Assembly (NCBI RefSeq): GCF_900168065.1
Contig: NZ_FUZZ01000002.1
Coordinates: forward strand, 930,001 to 994,000
Direction of reading: 5' to 3'
DNA length: 64,000 bases
Source: Chitinophaga ginsengisegetis
GTDB lineage: Bacteria > Bacteroidota > Bacteroidia > Chitinophagales > Chitinophagaceae
Shown here: piece by piece, positions 18,511 to 28,720 of the stretch
How positions within the stretch are numbered: position 1 is the first letter of the stretch
How the letters are laid out: each line of letters starts with the position of its first letter
Made by a program: the position numbers and the translations under genes
Notes under the pieces: generated by a model
What the model was told of the DNA's origin: nothing
The model's database searches: none
Seen by the model: the letters and a program-made list of their open reading frames with translations, nothing else

Positions 18511-19752
18511 TCAGTTAGCCTTGTGCGCAGGATAAAATATTTCGCTTAATGTTTCATCCAACGCTTTTCCTGACAATGTTTTTCCAACTATAATTCCATC
18601 AGGATCGATCAAAAAATTCTGAGGGATTGCCTGGACACCATATGATTTCGCAGCCGTACTATCCCAAAATTTCAGATCAGAAAGCTGAAGCCACAGAAGT
18701 CCGTCTTTTTTAACTGCCGCCAACCACAACGCCTTGCTGTCAGACTTATCGAGAGAAATACCGACAATTGTGAAGTTCTGGTCCTTGAATTTATTGTAGA
18801 CTTTAACCAGGTTTGGATTCTCTGCCCTGCACGGCCCGCACCAGGAAGCCCAAAAGTCGACCAATACATACTTACCACGAAATGACGAAAGTTTAACCAG
18901 CTTCCCTTCTGCATCGGGTACTTCAAAGTCCGGCGCCGGTTGCCCTATTGCAGTTACTCTCATTTTATCCAGGTTAGCGGCTACTTTTTTACCTTCCTTA
19001 CTATTTTTAATTTTGAAGGATAAACTGTCGAACAAGGGCTTCACTACGTCATAGCGTTGCTCATAAGCGATTTTGGGAAACAATTCCAAGCTAAGCATTG
19101 ATGCAGAATGTGACCTGATGAACTTAATATAGGCATCTTTGGTCATGTCACTAAACCGCTTTCGAAAGCCTTCCACTTTGGCCTCGTAATCCGGCGTGTC
19201 CTGTGGCGACAACTTCCCTTCCATGAATTGCCTGTCTTCATCGGTCATTTGTGAAAAGCCGGCATCAACCAGGTTATTAAGATCATTATAATCATTATTC
19301 CTGGGCGTTCCGGTTACCTGCACTCCTTCTACTGTAGCTCCATTCGTTTTAATATGGATGTTACCCGGTTCAAGATAAACGGTTATCTGTTCAAGGCTGT
19401 TAGTTCTCCCAACACCTTTCGTATCAAAGGTTAATGTAGCGGATACGGGCGAAGTGGACACCGCACCGGCAAATTTGAAAACGCCATCCTTTAACCCGAC
19501 GGAATCAATGATGGACTTACCTTTCATCGTATACTCCAGGTATGCCTTTTCAGGGGCGTTGCCTGTACCATATTTGCCATTGATAGTAAATTTATTATTA
19601 CTCTGGGCGAAAGCTGTCAACTGCATTATTGACAAACCGGCTATAATTAACTTTCTCAATTTAAATAGGATTAATTTGGATTCAGAAATCGAATTCCGGT
19701 ATGAATTGCCACCGGAGATTAATACGTTGCCATAAGGGGGAACGCCTTTCAT
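18511..19752 (-). CDS. Thioredoxin-fold (TlpA-like) protein, DUF4369-type N-terminus
   Basis: Periplasmic thiol-disulfide protein of 413 residues from the ATG at 19752. The N-terminal region (FTINGKYGTGNAPEKAYLEY) resembles DUF4369 beta domains; the C-terminal AhpC/TSA-thioredoxin domain has the active site FWASWCGPCRAE. The ATG directly follows the TAA of the preceding gene (TAAATG), which favours coupling, but it leaves 31 residues before the signal-like LRKLIIAGLSIMQLTAFAQ; a TTG at 19659 would start exactly there. Last gene of the SusC/SusD operon. Its CxxC suggests reduction of disulfides, but the client is unknown. Confidence 0.85.
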   Translation of the reverse strand: MKGVPPYGNVLISGGNSYRNSISESKLILFKLRKLIIAGLSIMQLTAFAQSNNKFTINGKYGTGNAPEKAYLEYTMKGKSIIDSVGLKDGVFKFAGAVSTSPVSATLTFDTKGVGRTNSLEQITVYLEPGNIHIKTNGATVEGVQVTGTPRNNDYNDLNNLVDAGFSQMTDEDRQFMEGKLSPQDTPDYEAKVEGFRKRFSDMTKDAYIKFIRSHSASMLSLELFPKIAYEQRYDVVKPLFDSLSFKIKNSKEGKKVAANLDKMRVTAIGQPAPDFEVPDAEGKLVKLSSFRGKYVLVDFWASWCGPCRAENPNLVKVYNKFKDQNFTIVGISLDKSDSKALWLAAVKKDGLLWLQLSDLKFWDSTAAKSYGVQAIPQNFLIDPDGIIVGKTLSGKALDETLSEIFYPAHKAN

Positions 19753-20670
19753 TTAGTTAAACAGTTCCATCAGCTTTGCTTCCAACTCTTTTCCATGGAG
19801 ATCCCTGGCAACAATTACACCTTTGTTATCGATCAGAAAATTCCTGGGAATAGCTTTAATCTGATATTTTTTAGTAACGGGAGAATCAAATCCTTTCAGG
19901 TCTGCCAGGTTTGTCCAGGTATAACCATCCTTCTCTATTGCCTTTTTCCAGGCAGCAGCATCCGTATCGAGAGAAACGCCAATTACACCCAGCCCTTTGG
20001 TCCTGTACCTGGCATAAAGCGGAACAAGCGCTTTTGCCTGCATTCTGCATGGCGAACACCAACTGGCCCAGAAATCAATAAATGTATATTTGTTCCCGGA
20101 GATGATTGTTTTGGTGGAGATTTTTTTTCCTTTTACATCCGGCAGCGCAAAGTCCTCATACTGTACTGCTTCCTGCATACCCGGCGCCTGTACATTTTTT
20201 TCATTTTCAGCAGTAACTGTAATACCGTTAGCATCATTTACAATCAGCGTATACTCCTTTGATGAAGGAGGAAGACACATTTGATTATTGCATGCCATGT
20301 ACCTGATCCGGAAATGCAATACTGTCTTCTCATCTGCCCTGAGTTTGATAGTTTGTGAAAACGTAACACCCTTCGCGTAATAAGCCACAGTTTCCCCGGC
20401 AGAAGATGCTGCTCCTTTTTCCTCCATCTCTCCTATCAACTGAACATTCGGATTTTCTCCCCATGTAATAGTAGTAGGCATTCCCATTCCACCATCATAA
20501 GACTGTGGATAAATATGAAACGGTTCGTTGATAGACGCCACGAAGGCAATCTTAAAAGTGAGTGGCGCTATTGAGTCACTGCGGAATTTCCACGAAACGG
20601 GGTGGTTATCCTGCGCAATGCCGGACAAAGCTGCCAGACTGGTCAATATCAAAAAAATCACTCTTCTCAT
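19753..20670 (-). CDS. DsbD-alpha-like domain fused to a thioredoxin domain
   Basis: About 305 residues with a signal peptide (MRRVIFLILTSLAALSGIAQ, start at 20670; the frame extends to 20697). The N-terminal domain has the DsbD periplasmic-domain build with a Cys pair in YMACNNQMCLPP, equivalent to the alpha-domain redox cysteines of DsbD. The C-terminal thioredoxin domain carries FWASWCSPCRMQA. DsbD alpha normally accepts electrons from a membrane domain that is absent here, so this fusion may pass electrons between its own domains or to the neighbouring TlpA proteins. It lies between two other thioredoxin-fold genes in the SusC/SusD operon. Confidence 0.87.
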   Translation of the reverse strand: MRRVIFLILTSLAALSGIAQDNHPVSWKFRSDSIAPLTFKIAFVASINEPFHIYPQSYDGGMGMPTTITWGENPNVQLIGEMEEKGAASSAGETVAYYAKGVTFSQTIKLRADEKTVLHFRIRYMACNNQMCLPPSSKEYTLIVNDANGITVTAENEKNVQAPGMQEAVQYEDFALPDVKGKKISTKTIISGNKYTFIDFWASWCSPCRMQAKALVPLYARYRTKGLGVIGVSLDTDAAAWKKAIEKDGYTWTNLADLKGFDSPVTKKYQIKAIPRNFLIDNKGVIVARDLHGKELEAKLMELFN

Positions 20671-20742
20671 AAATACTTTTTGCAGGGCAAAAGCCACATT
20701 CGTTTAAATTCAATTATTATCATCTGACAGGCGCAAATTGCA

Positions 20743-22035
20743 TTACCCTTTATATCTGGATTTTGTGATCTCTACCATAGACTTCAGTTTATAATACTCC
20801 CTGTCTGTGGAACCAGCGTAACCAGAACTAAAGAATCTTATATTACCCAATGGGTCAAATATGATTTTAGTGGGTGTTCCCTGGACATCAAAGAACTTGT
20901 TTTCTTCATCCTGTAAAACATCGAGGGTAATCCCTTTTTTCTTCACGAAAGATTTCACAGTAGCCCTGTCTTCAAACAGGCTTACCACAAACATTTGAAA
21001 TACATCTTTTTTATAGTCTGCCACCACGCGCTCAAATCCGCTAAAAGCAGCTACACACGGAGTACATCCTGTGGACCAGAAATCCAGGGCCAGCACCTTG
21101 TTCTTATAATCCTTCAGATGAACGATATTCCCTTCCAGGTCCGGCAGCGATACCTCTTTTACAGGTTTCGTGGCGTGAAAAAGCGTAAACATTTTACCAT
21201 CCCCTCCCGCGCCTGGTACTGCACCGTCGAGCGTTGTTTTCGGTGATGCTATGTACAACTTTTCCACTTCCTTATAACAGTGATGGTATGCTTCATCCTT
21301 CAGGGATTTAAGATATGCCTCAAATCCATTTTCGGTACCCTTTACCTTTTTATATACCAACCTGAATGTATTAACCATAACCGGGTTTGACTCCGCCTCC
21401 CTGAATGCTTTACTTAAGGTATCGAATGCCGCCTGATACTTACCGGCAGCAAACATCACTACTCCATACCGGTTCAGGTAATTGGATTTTGCATCTTTGA
21501 AATAGCGCATTTCGCGCATACCGTCTTTTACTTCCGAAGATTTCGCCAATAACTGTAATGCCGTATCTGTGTTTCCCAGTTGGGCATTAGTTGCAGCATT
21601 TATCTCCAAAACGGTCTGAGTTCTGCCAATTCCATCTTTCAGAGCTCCTGTGCCCAGATCTTCCAATATCCCGGCTGACACCTTTTCCACTTCTCCCGGA
21701 TTGGTATTTGCATCAAAGAGGTTGTCCAGTGCATAAGTCAGATACAGGAATTGAAGTACGTTGAATTTCGGCCTGGTGTTTTTATAATACCAATAACGTT
21801 CAAAGTTTCCTTTGGTAAGCCATCCCATAGCCAGCTGCGCGCGGTATTCCTCATACATGGATGGTTTGGCAGGGTCTATTGGATTTGCTTTCAACATTTC
21901 ATTGTATTGCTTCTCCTGATCTTCCACGTTTACTATTGAAGTAAAATCCTTAAAGTTATACTTCGCGGATGTCGATTGCTGCGCGAAGACGGACCCCGAA
22001 ATCAGCAACAACAAGATTAACATTTTCATTTTCAT
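20743..22035 (-). CDS. TlpA-family thioredoxin-like protein with a helical repeat region
   Basis: About 430 residues. The preferred start is 22035 (MKMKMLILLLLISGSVFAQ), since the 27 residues before it in the frame look non-coding. After the signal peptide comes a helical region of about 230 residues, resembling TPR repeats (AKSNYLNRYGVVMFAAGKYQAAFDTL), then an AhpC/TSA-type thioredoxin domain with active site DFWSTGCTPCVAAF; the usual Trp before the first Cys is replaced by Gly. It is the first of three consecutive thioredoxin-fold genes behind SusD. Redox activity is likely; the client is unknown. Confidence 0.86.
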   Translation of the reverse strand: MKMKMLILLLLISGSVFAQQSTSAKYNFKDFTSIVNVEDQEKQYNEMLKANPIDPAKPSMYEEYRAQLAMGWLTKGNFERYWYYKNTRPKFNVLQFLYLTYALDNLFDANTNPGEVEKVSAGILEDLGTGALKDGIGRTQTVLEINAATNAQLGNTDTALQLLAKSSEVKDGMREMRYFKDAKSNYLNRYGVVMFAAGKYQAAFDTLSKAFREAESNPVMVNTFRLVYKKVKGTENGFEAYLKSLKDEAYHHCYKEVEKLYIASPKTTLDGAVPGAGGDGKMFTLFHATKPVKEVSLPDLEGNIVHLKDYKNKVLALDFWSTGCTPCVAAFSGFERVVADYKKDVFQMFVVSLFEDRATVKSFVKKKGITLDVLQDEENKFFDVQGTPTKIIFDPLGNIRFFSSGYAGSTDREYYKLKSMVEITKSRYKG

Positions 22036-22137
22036 CAGATTCAGATTAAATGGTATTAAAAAATTTGAATTATTAGCATTGAAATTTCCTGCCAGGTAAA
22101 TGTGGTACAACTGCATGCTGCCATTAACTTACCAGTT

Positions 22138-23595
22138 CTATTCATTTTCCACTAATCCCTTGTTCGCGGCCAGCATCCTTTCCCCGAACTTCAGGGCAAA
22201 TCTCGCGGGGCTGAGCGTATAGGTTGCCACTACGTTGCCGGCGTCATCATAGAGTTTATGTGTGTACTTAACCGTATTGCTATACACCGGGTCAACTGAA
22301 AGCCGGCGCATATCCCACCAGCGCATGCCGGAGGTGGCGAATTCACGAATACGTTCATCAAGGATATAGCGAACCAATGCCTCTTTGCTTTCCGCTATAC
22401 TTGCAGGTACAGTTGCGATATTGGCGGGCATTCTTTTGGACCGCAGTATTTCGAGATCGCTCTTTGCCCCTGCAAGGTCACCTGCCCTTGCTTTAAGCTC
22501 TGAGCGCATCAGGTAGAGGTCAGGCAATGAGGGGCCGATTTCCAACCCGGAAAAAAGTGATGCGGAGTAGCGCCTCATTCCTCCCGGAAAGGTTTTGTCG
22601 GGATTGAACATTTCAATTCCTGAGAACAGTTCCAGGCGTTTATCTGCCGGATCATACAAGGCAGCCGTTTCCGGAGAAAACACATAGGTATTGGCTTGTT
22701 GCAGCTGAAAATTAACCATACTGAGATTGTATATCACTTGCACATTGTTGGCAGCCAACGGATAATTTGAAAGTCCGAAACCGAAGTCAGGAAACCATGA
22801 ATTATCGCTATCAGGATCAAGCACTATGTTATAATCGTATAACGCGAGAGGCATTGCGGCTTTGCCAAGCTCCGCGAATGCAGCATCCACATGTGTGCTG
22901 GCCTCATTGAACTTTGCCATATACAGATAAACACGGCCCAATATAAATTCTGCCGCCAGCCTGGAAAATTTCCGCCTGTGTGTTAATGGGCCAAGGTCTG
23001 GCAAGGCATCTGTTAAATCCTTTATGATAAAATCATAACATTCCTGTACAGAGGCCCGTACAAATGTTGTTTGCGTCACATCTGCCTTTGTAAGCAGCGG
23101 CACCCCCAAATCCGTAGCAGCAGTAGCAGCATTATAGGGCAACGAAAAATCATTCAGAAAATAAAGATGGCAAAGTGCCCGTCCGACTTTGGCCTCCGCG
23201 AGGATGGCACGTTTTTGCTGATCGGTTCCTCCCTCTGATTGCATTACTTCGTTTATGACCTTATTAAAGGTATAAATGTTGGTTAGTGGCCATGTTTCAT
23301 TGGGAAGCTGATCTTCATCGTATATCCTTGCTTCAAACCTGAACAGCCTTTGTGTTCTGATCTGGGCCGCATCCATATAGGTTGCCTGGGCTGCCATCTC
23401 ATCACCCATATACAAAGAGGGAGGATAGGAAACCTGTAGGCTCACTGCGTTCATTAATTGCTCGTAGTCCAGCGTCGTTTTTGCCACACGGGAGCCTTTA
23501 GGCTCAATTTCCAAAAAGTCTTTGGAGCATGAAGTCTGAAACATCAACGATATAAACAGAATGGGTAATAATACCCTATGAATGGATTTCATCAT
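22138..23595 (-). CDS. SusD/RagB-family outer-membrane lipoprotein
   Basis: A 485-residue lipoprotein (lipobox region LMFQTSC) with the SusD pattern: FLEIEPKGS near the N-terminus, the TPR-like helices (AEAKVGRALCHLYFLNDFSLPY, then FILGRVYLYMAKF) and a C-terminal RagB/SusD region (LDERIREFATSGMRWWDMRRL). SusD proteins lie over the SusC barrel as a lid and capture ligand. It begins 15 bases after the SusC stop. The operon has no glycoside hydrolase but three thioredoxin-fold proteins, so the ligand may be a peptide or another non-glycan. Confidence 0.94.
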   Translation of the reverse strand: MMKSIHRVLLPILFISLMFQTSCSKDFLEIEPKGSRVAKTTLDYEQLMNAVSLQVSYPPSLYMGDEMAAQATYMDAAQIRTQRLFRFEARIYDEDQLPNETWPLTNIYTFNKVINEVMQSEGGTDQQKRAILAEAKVGRALCHLYFLNDFSLPYNAATAATDLGVPLLTKADVTQTTFVRASVQECYDFIIKDLTDALPDLGPLTHRRKFSRLAAEFILGRVYLYMAKFNEASTHVDAAFAELGKAAMPLALYDYNIVLDPDSDNSWFPDFGFGLSNYPLAANNVQVIYNLSMVNFQLQQANTYVFSPETAALYDPADKRLELFSGIEMFNPDKTFPGGMRRYSASLFSGLEIGPSLPDLYLMRSELKARAGDLAGAKSDLEILRSKRMPANIATVPASIAESKEALVRYILDERIREFATSGMRWWDMRRLSVDPVYSNTVKYTHKLYDDAGNVVATYTLSPARFALKFGERMLAANKGLVENE

Positions 23596-23610
23596 CTTAA
23601 GCAGGTTTAA

Positions 23611-26600
23611 TTAAAGAGTAATGTGTGCGCCAACTGTGAATGTACCTTGCCCTATACGGATATTTCTGACACCTGCAGGCGATTGAAACTCCGGATCGAT
23701 CCCGAGGTTGTTCTTCTTCCAGAGCATGAGATTAGATACCTGTGCCCTAAAAGTCAATCCTTCAGCATGTAGTCTCCGAACCAATGTTTTACCTACATCA
23801 TAGGAAAGCGTGATCTCCCTGATCTTTGCATAAGACGCATCAAATGAATTCAGGTTGGAGTAGGTGTAGTAATAGATATTTCTGCCGTTGTCGATGGTAG
23901 TGTTATAGGCATACCTGGGGATATTGGTTTTATTTTCATCTCCCGGCGTCTTCCAGCGATTAGCAAATTCGGGTTGAAGCGTGTTCTGATAAAGGGGCTC
24001 CTGCCAAAAATTATTAAAATCCCGGAACAATACATGTCCTAAGTTAAAGCTGATATTAATTCCCAGTTGAAACCGCCTGTAATAAAATGTATTGAATAAT
24101 CCACCTGTTGCGATAGGTTGAGAAGTTCCCGCCAAATGAACGTCTTCTGGCTTGGAGCCATTTTTATCAGACAGTATTTTTCCGTCGGCCTGGATGATCT
24201 GTGGATCTCCCACGGCGTTAAGTCCGCCGTTGATGAATTCGAATACAGCATATGCGGGTTTGCCTTCCGCAAAGGATGTTCCGATCATTCCTGTACCGGT
24301 TGTGATGGCGGTTGCCGTTGCCATCCTTGTTATCTTATTTTTGTTGTACGCTAGGTTTAAGACAGTATTCCAGTTAAAATCCCGGGAAATGACATTAAGT
24401 GAAGTCAAACTAAACTCAAATCCTTTATTTTCAAGGTCCCCGTAATTACCGATAACAGTTGCATATCCGGTCAACGGCGCCGTCATCAATGAGCCGATCA
24501 GATTACTGGTCTTTTTTATATATCCGTCTATAGAACCGCCCAATCTGCCACCCAGCACTGTAAAATCCAGTCCTGCGTTATAGACAGTGGTTCCCTCCCA
24601 GGTAAGCTTGTCGTTGCCGGGAGTTCCGATAACCAAACCAACTCCTGTTACATAGTTTACGTTCGATGAGGATTGCAGGATATCGAATGATGCTGCCTGG
24701 GCAGGCTTGGGTGCATTACCTGTTATGCCATAGGTGAATCTCAGGTGGAGCCGGTCCAGCCATGTAAATGATTTCATGAAGTCTTCCCTGTTCAGCAACC
24801 ATTTACCACCTATGCTATAAACGGGCCTGTTTTGAGCAGATTTGGCAAGGCCAAATAAATTGCTCTCATCAATCCTCCAGCTCGCATTCAGCGCATACTT
24901 CCATTGATACATGTATCCCAATGTGGAATAGTAAGAGGTGGTTCTTGCGATAGCCCCTTCTCCTCCACCCACATTATTTGATGGCAACACTCGTCCCAGC
25001 TGGCCGGATACCGTTCCTGTAATCCCTTTCATGAGTGTATCAATATTTACCGGACGGGAAACCTGCAACTGATCATCCCAGCCATAGTAGGTAGCGGATG
25101 ATGTCAATGGTGTGGAACTTGTAGCTTCCTGTCCTGCCATTACAGTCAGCTGGTGCGGATCCCAGTTCCGATCAAATATCAGCTGATTTCTTACCGTCCA
25201 GTTTTTCTGAGACGCATTATTTACATTGAGCATCCCTCCATCCTTTGGCAACCAATACCTGGGCGTGCTGTTTACAGTTGGCGCCTGTGTAAAACCTACC
25301 AGCTGGTCCCTTACCGCGTAACTCTCCTGGTACTGAACTGTCCGGTTGTTTCTTGCAAATGTCTGGTAGCCATAAGTACCCTCAAAGCGAAGTCCTTTCA
25401 GCAATTGTACTTTCGCGCTTCCCACCACTCTTCCGGATATACTGCTACTTTTTGAATATCCCCTGTTAAACTCATCAAGCGGAACGTAGTCCAGGTTAAC
25501 CCGGCTCCTGGCAGCATAATCAAGCCTGAGAGAATCGGTGTAATTTCCCAGGAAATTCACTGCCAGCGGATTTCCTGCATTATCGCGGAACCGCTGATAA
25601 GGTACGATGGAAACATCCGGGGCCAGCACTCCTATACCCAGGTTTGAAGTACTTGCTACTGTATTGGTAAGATCAGTGATCACCGAGAACTGCAATTTTT
25701 TATTGAAATTGAAATCCTGTCTGACATTCAACTTATACGAATTGTTCCGTTCACCTGGCGTGCTGCTTTGAATACCGGTATAGCTCAGCGATCCATAAAA
25801 ACTGTAAATGTCACCGCCCCCTGAAAGCGAGACTGTATGATTAGTTGAGGCTGCATTTCTGTAAAAAATACTGGAAATTTCACTTCTGTTATCGATGGCA
25901 GCCAAACTATCCAGCGCCTTATTCGCCTGCGCACCGGTGATTAGCCCCCGATACTCATCATATTGAATTTGCAGGTGCGGAGGAACCGGAGCAAAGACCT
26001 GTGCTGTATTCCAGCTATAATAAGGTGCAAATTGAGGAAAGAGTTCTTTTGCAGTAGCAATAAAATCCCTGCTGTTCATTTTCGGGATATAGGACAGATC
26101 CGGTTTACCCTGGAAATTATAATAACCGTCGTAATCAACCCGTAATTTTTGTCCTGTTTTACCCTTTTTAGTAGTAATAACAATTACCCCGTTCGCCGCT
26201 TTTGCGCCCCAGATAGAAGCTGCGGAGGCATCTTTCAGAACAGTTATATCCTCAATATCCTGCGGATTGATGTTGGCGATGGGGTTAGAGGTGTTCATAA
26301 TATTATTACGGGATGCATCATTGGTATTATCACCCGGTAATTCCACGCCATCTACCACGATCAGTGGCGACCTGGTAGAGTTTAGGGAAGTCAAACCCCG
26401 AACCAGTAACGGCTCTCCACCCGGTGCATTGTTTACCACCAGGCCGGGTACAAGCCCATCCAGTCTTTGGAGAATATTGGTGCTGCTGGATCTGCTGGCA
26501 ACAGTGCCCATGTCCACTTTTGCTACTGCCCCCGTATTTCGTTCCCTGGTAATATTCTGATAACCCGTAGAAACAATTTCAATAGATCCCAGCTTTTGTT

Positions 26601-27261
26601 CCGAAGGCACCAGAATAACCGAAATCATTTCTGCATCGGTCACCTTCACCTCTTTTTCATTGAATCCTATGAAGGTTATTATCAGCACTGCACCTTTTTC
26701 CGCTTCTATATGAAACATCCCCTTTTCATCGCTCACAGCTACTACCTGGCTACCTTTAATACGGATAGTAGCCCCGGGCAGAGGATTTTTATCAGAGTCG
26801 GTGATTGATCCCGTGACTTTTGTTTTAGGCTCCGCGGCAGCAGATAAACTTCCATTTTTCCCTGATGCGCCACTATCTCTGCGCATCACTACCACATTGC
26901 CCTGCCTTATCTCGAAAGCAAGTTTCTCCGGCTTCAAAATGGCGGTAAGGAAATCATTCAATGGCATCTGCTGTGCCTCAATAGTCACAGGATGCGCATT
27001 CTTAATATGTTCATCATTATAGAGTACAGTTACTCCCGTCTGTTTCTCAATAATTTTAAACACATTACGCAAAGGCTCTTTGTGTAGTTTGGTAGTGATA
27101 GATTGCGCCAATCCTATGGCCTGTGCCTGAACTAAGACGACAGTTAATAAAACAAATGTTAGTTTCATCGCGAACTGTATTTTGGTTGATACCAGACGGC
27201 AGGAGAAGCCACGCCAGGCTAATCCTAGCCTCCACGGCTGGTTTAAAGCATAAAAACGCAT
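23611..27261 (-). CDS. SusC/RagA-family TonB-dependent transporter with STN domain
   Basis: About 1216 residues. The preferred start is 27261 (MRFYALN...), which leads into the signal segment MKLTFVLLTVVLVQAQAIG; the frame extends to 27351. Order: STN domain (KEPLRNVFKIIEKQTGVTVLY), carboxypeptidase-like domain (ITDSDKNPLPGATIRIKGS), plug with the SusC hallmark (PLIVVDGVELPG, INPQDIEDITVLKDASAASIWGAKAANGVIVITTKKG) and a C-terminal barrel. With SusD it forms an outer-membrane import complex, and the STN domain couples it to the upstream FecR/ECF pair. The substrate is not readable from the sequence. Confidence 0.95.
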   Translation of the reverse strand: MRFYALNQPWRLGLAWRGFSCRLVSTKIQFAMKLTFVLLTVVLVQAQAIGLAQSITTKLHKEPLRNVFKIIEKQTGVTVLYNDEHIKNAHPVTIEAQQMPLNDFLTAILKPEKLAFEIRQGNVVVMRRDSGASGKNGSLSAAAEPKTKVTGSITDSDKNPLPGATIRIKGSQVVAVSDEKGMFHIEAEKGAVLIITFIGFNEKEVKVTDAEMISVILVPSEQKLGSIEIVSTGYQNITRERNTGAVAKVDMGTVASRSSSTNILQRLDGLVPGLVVNNAPGGEPLLVRGLTSLNSTRSPLIVVDGVELPGDNTNDASRNNIMNTSNPIANINPQDIEDITVLKDASAASIWGAKAANGVIVITTKKGKTGQKLRVDYDGYYNFQGKPDLSYIPKMNSRDFIATAKELFPQFAPYYSWNTAQVFAPVPPHLQIQYDEYRGLITGAQANKALDSLAAIDNRSEISSIFYRNAASTNHTVSLSGGGDIYSFYGSLSYTGIQSSTPGERNNSYKLNVRQDFNFNKKLQFSVITDLTNTVASTSNLGIGVLAPDVSIVPYQRFRDNAGNPLAVNFLGNYTDSLRLDYAARSRVNLDYVPLDEFNRGYSKSSSISGRVVGSAKVQLLKGLRFEGTYGYQTFARNNRTVQYQESYAVRDQLVGFTQAPTVNSTPRYWLPKDGGMLNVNNASQKNWTVRNQLIFDRNWDPHQLTVMAGQEATSSTPLTSSATYYGWDDQLQVSRPVNIDTLMKGITGTVSGQLGRVLPSNNVGGGEGAIARTTSYYSTLGYMYQWKYALNASWRIDESNLFGLAKSAQNRPVYSIGGKWLLNREDFMKSFTWLDRLHLRFTYGITGNAPKPAQAASFDILQSSSNVNYVTGVGLVIGTPGNDKLTWEGTTVYNAGLDFTVLGGRLGGSIDGYIKKTSNLIGSLMTAPLTGYATVIGNYGDLENKGFEFSLTSLNVISRDFNWNTVLNLAYNKNKITRMATATAITTGTGMIGTSFAEGKPAYAVFEFINGGLNAVGDPQIIQADGKILSDKNGSKPEDVHLAGTSQPIATGGLFNTFYYRRFQLGINISFNLGHVLFRDFNNFWQEPLYQNTLQPEFANRWKTPGDENKTNIPRYAYNTTIDNGRNIYYYTYSNLNSFDASYAKIREITLSYDVGKTLVRRLHAEGLTFRAQVSNLMLWKKNNLGIDPEFQSPAGVRNIRIGQGTFTVGAHITL

Positions 27262-27431
27262 ACTTTCTAAATAATTTTGGTTGGTTTCTATTGATCCTGA
27301 ACAAGATGCTTTATTGGCATACCAAGTCATTACCGGAGAGATTCCCGGCATCTTTGTTTTTTCAGCTAGCAGCCTGCTCAGCGCATTATTTTGTTATCAA
27401 TGACACTTGCTGAATGGTTAGTCAACAGCCA

Positions 27432-28637
27432 TCAGGGAAGTATAATTAATGTCCTGTTTCCTTCCAGTTTGTAGTGAAGTCCCACGTTGCTCAGAAAATA
27501 CAGAACATCGGTAAAGGGAAGGCTTCTCTTAATAGTACCACCCAGCTGTATCTTCGGAATTGTTTGCTGATAAATTACTTCAATATCATACCACCTTGCA
27601 AGTTGCCGCATAGCCTCCTCCAGCGGAACATCATTAAAGTCAAAGACACCATTTTTCCAGGCGACAACCGACACTGCATTTACATCGTCAAAAACCTGGA
27701 CAGGCCTGTTTACGGTGGTTGTGAGCGCCTGTTGTCCGGGCTTAAGCAGTTTGTAGGCTGCCCCTTTCATTGCAACCCGTATCGCTCCATCCAGCAGCGT
27801 GGTTCGAACAGATTGCTCATTTTTATATGCATTCACGTTAAAACTTGTTCCGAGTACTTCAACAGAAGTCCCGCCGCTAACCGCTACCCTGAAAGGAATG
27901 GAAGGGTTTTGAGCTACTTCCATGTACACTTCTCCTGTAACACTAATAAGTCTTTCCTTACCCGTAAATACTACCGGGTATTTAATGGAACTTTCCGCGT
28001 TCAGCCACACGCTGGTTCCATCTGATAACCTAAGCTGGAACTGCTTTCCCTTCGGGGTAGATACTGTATTATACTGAACTTCCGAACCTGTTCTTTCGTA
28101 CTCAAATACCCCATTGGTAACTTTGGCAACTGTTCCTCCCTGTAATGTTATCCGGCCATTTTTAACAGTATCCAAAAGTACCTGTGATCCGTCTGATAAG
28201 GTAAGTAAAACGCTGCTTTCCCCCTGTTGTCCATTTGTTATCGACTGCACAACACCAATTGGCGTTTCCGCTTTGTGATATAAATAATAAGTACCAACAC
28301 CAATTATCAATGCCACAGAAGATGCTACAGCCCAACTCCATTTCCGTATGAACGAATTCCTGTGAGCAACATGCATACCCTTCCCTGTTTCCTTATCAAC
28401 AGGGAACTCCCTGCCGGGATAACGATCCAGGATATTTTTGATCATCGTTTGCTGCTGAGCTTCACTAAAGAGACCTTCATCCTGTATTTTTTCCCACATG
28501 TCTTCCAGTGCAGGAATAATTTCCTGTTCAGTAGAAGCCGATTGCAACATATCAATAAGCTCCCGTCTTTCTGCTTCGGTAAACCGGTCATCTGACCATC
28601 GTTCCAATAGGTACTGTAGTCTGCTATTCACAGTCAA
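27432..28637 (-). CDS. FecR-family anti-sigma factor
   Basis: A 401-residue membrane regulator. The cytoplasmic part (LLERWSDDRFTEAERRELIDML) is followed by one membrane segment (WAVASSVALIIGVGTYYLY), the FecR domain (STPKGKQFQLRLSDGTSVWLN, VTGEVYMEVAQNP) and a C-terminal STN-like domain (PLEEAMRQLARWYDIEVIY). It lies between its ECF sigma and the SusC transducer, all on the minus strand. It is longer than the FecR of the first locus, as is usual for SusC-linked FecR. Confidence 0.93.
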   Translation of the reverse strand: MTVNSRLQYLLERWSDDRFTEAERRELIDMLQSASTEQEIIPALEDMWEKIQDEGLFSEAQQQTMIKNILDRYPGREFPVDKETGKGMHVAHRNSFIRKWSWAVASSVALIIGVGTYYLYHKAETPIGVVQSITNGQQGESSVLLTLSDGSQVLLDTVKNGRITLQGGTVAKVTNGVFEYERTGSEVQYNTVSTPKGKQFQLRLSDGTSVWLNAESSIKYPVVFTGKERLISVTGEVYMEVAQNPSIPFRVAVSGGTSVEVLGTSFNVNAYKNEQSVRTTLLDGAIRVAMKGAAYKLLKPGQQALTTTVNRPVQVFDDVNAVSVVAWKNGVFDFNDVPLEEAMRQLARWYDIEVIYQQTIPKIQLGGTIKRSLPFTDVLYFLSNVGLHYKLEGNRTLIILP

Positions 28638-28720
28638 TCAATTTATTTCAACGGATATGATCCATCTTTATCTTAGGAGAAAGCTTTTGTAAAAAAGGGG
28701 GTATTCCAATGAAAAAAAAA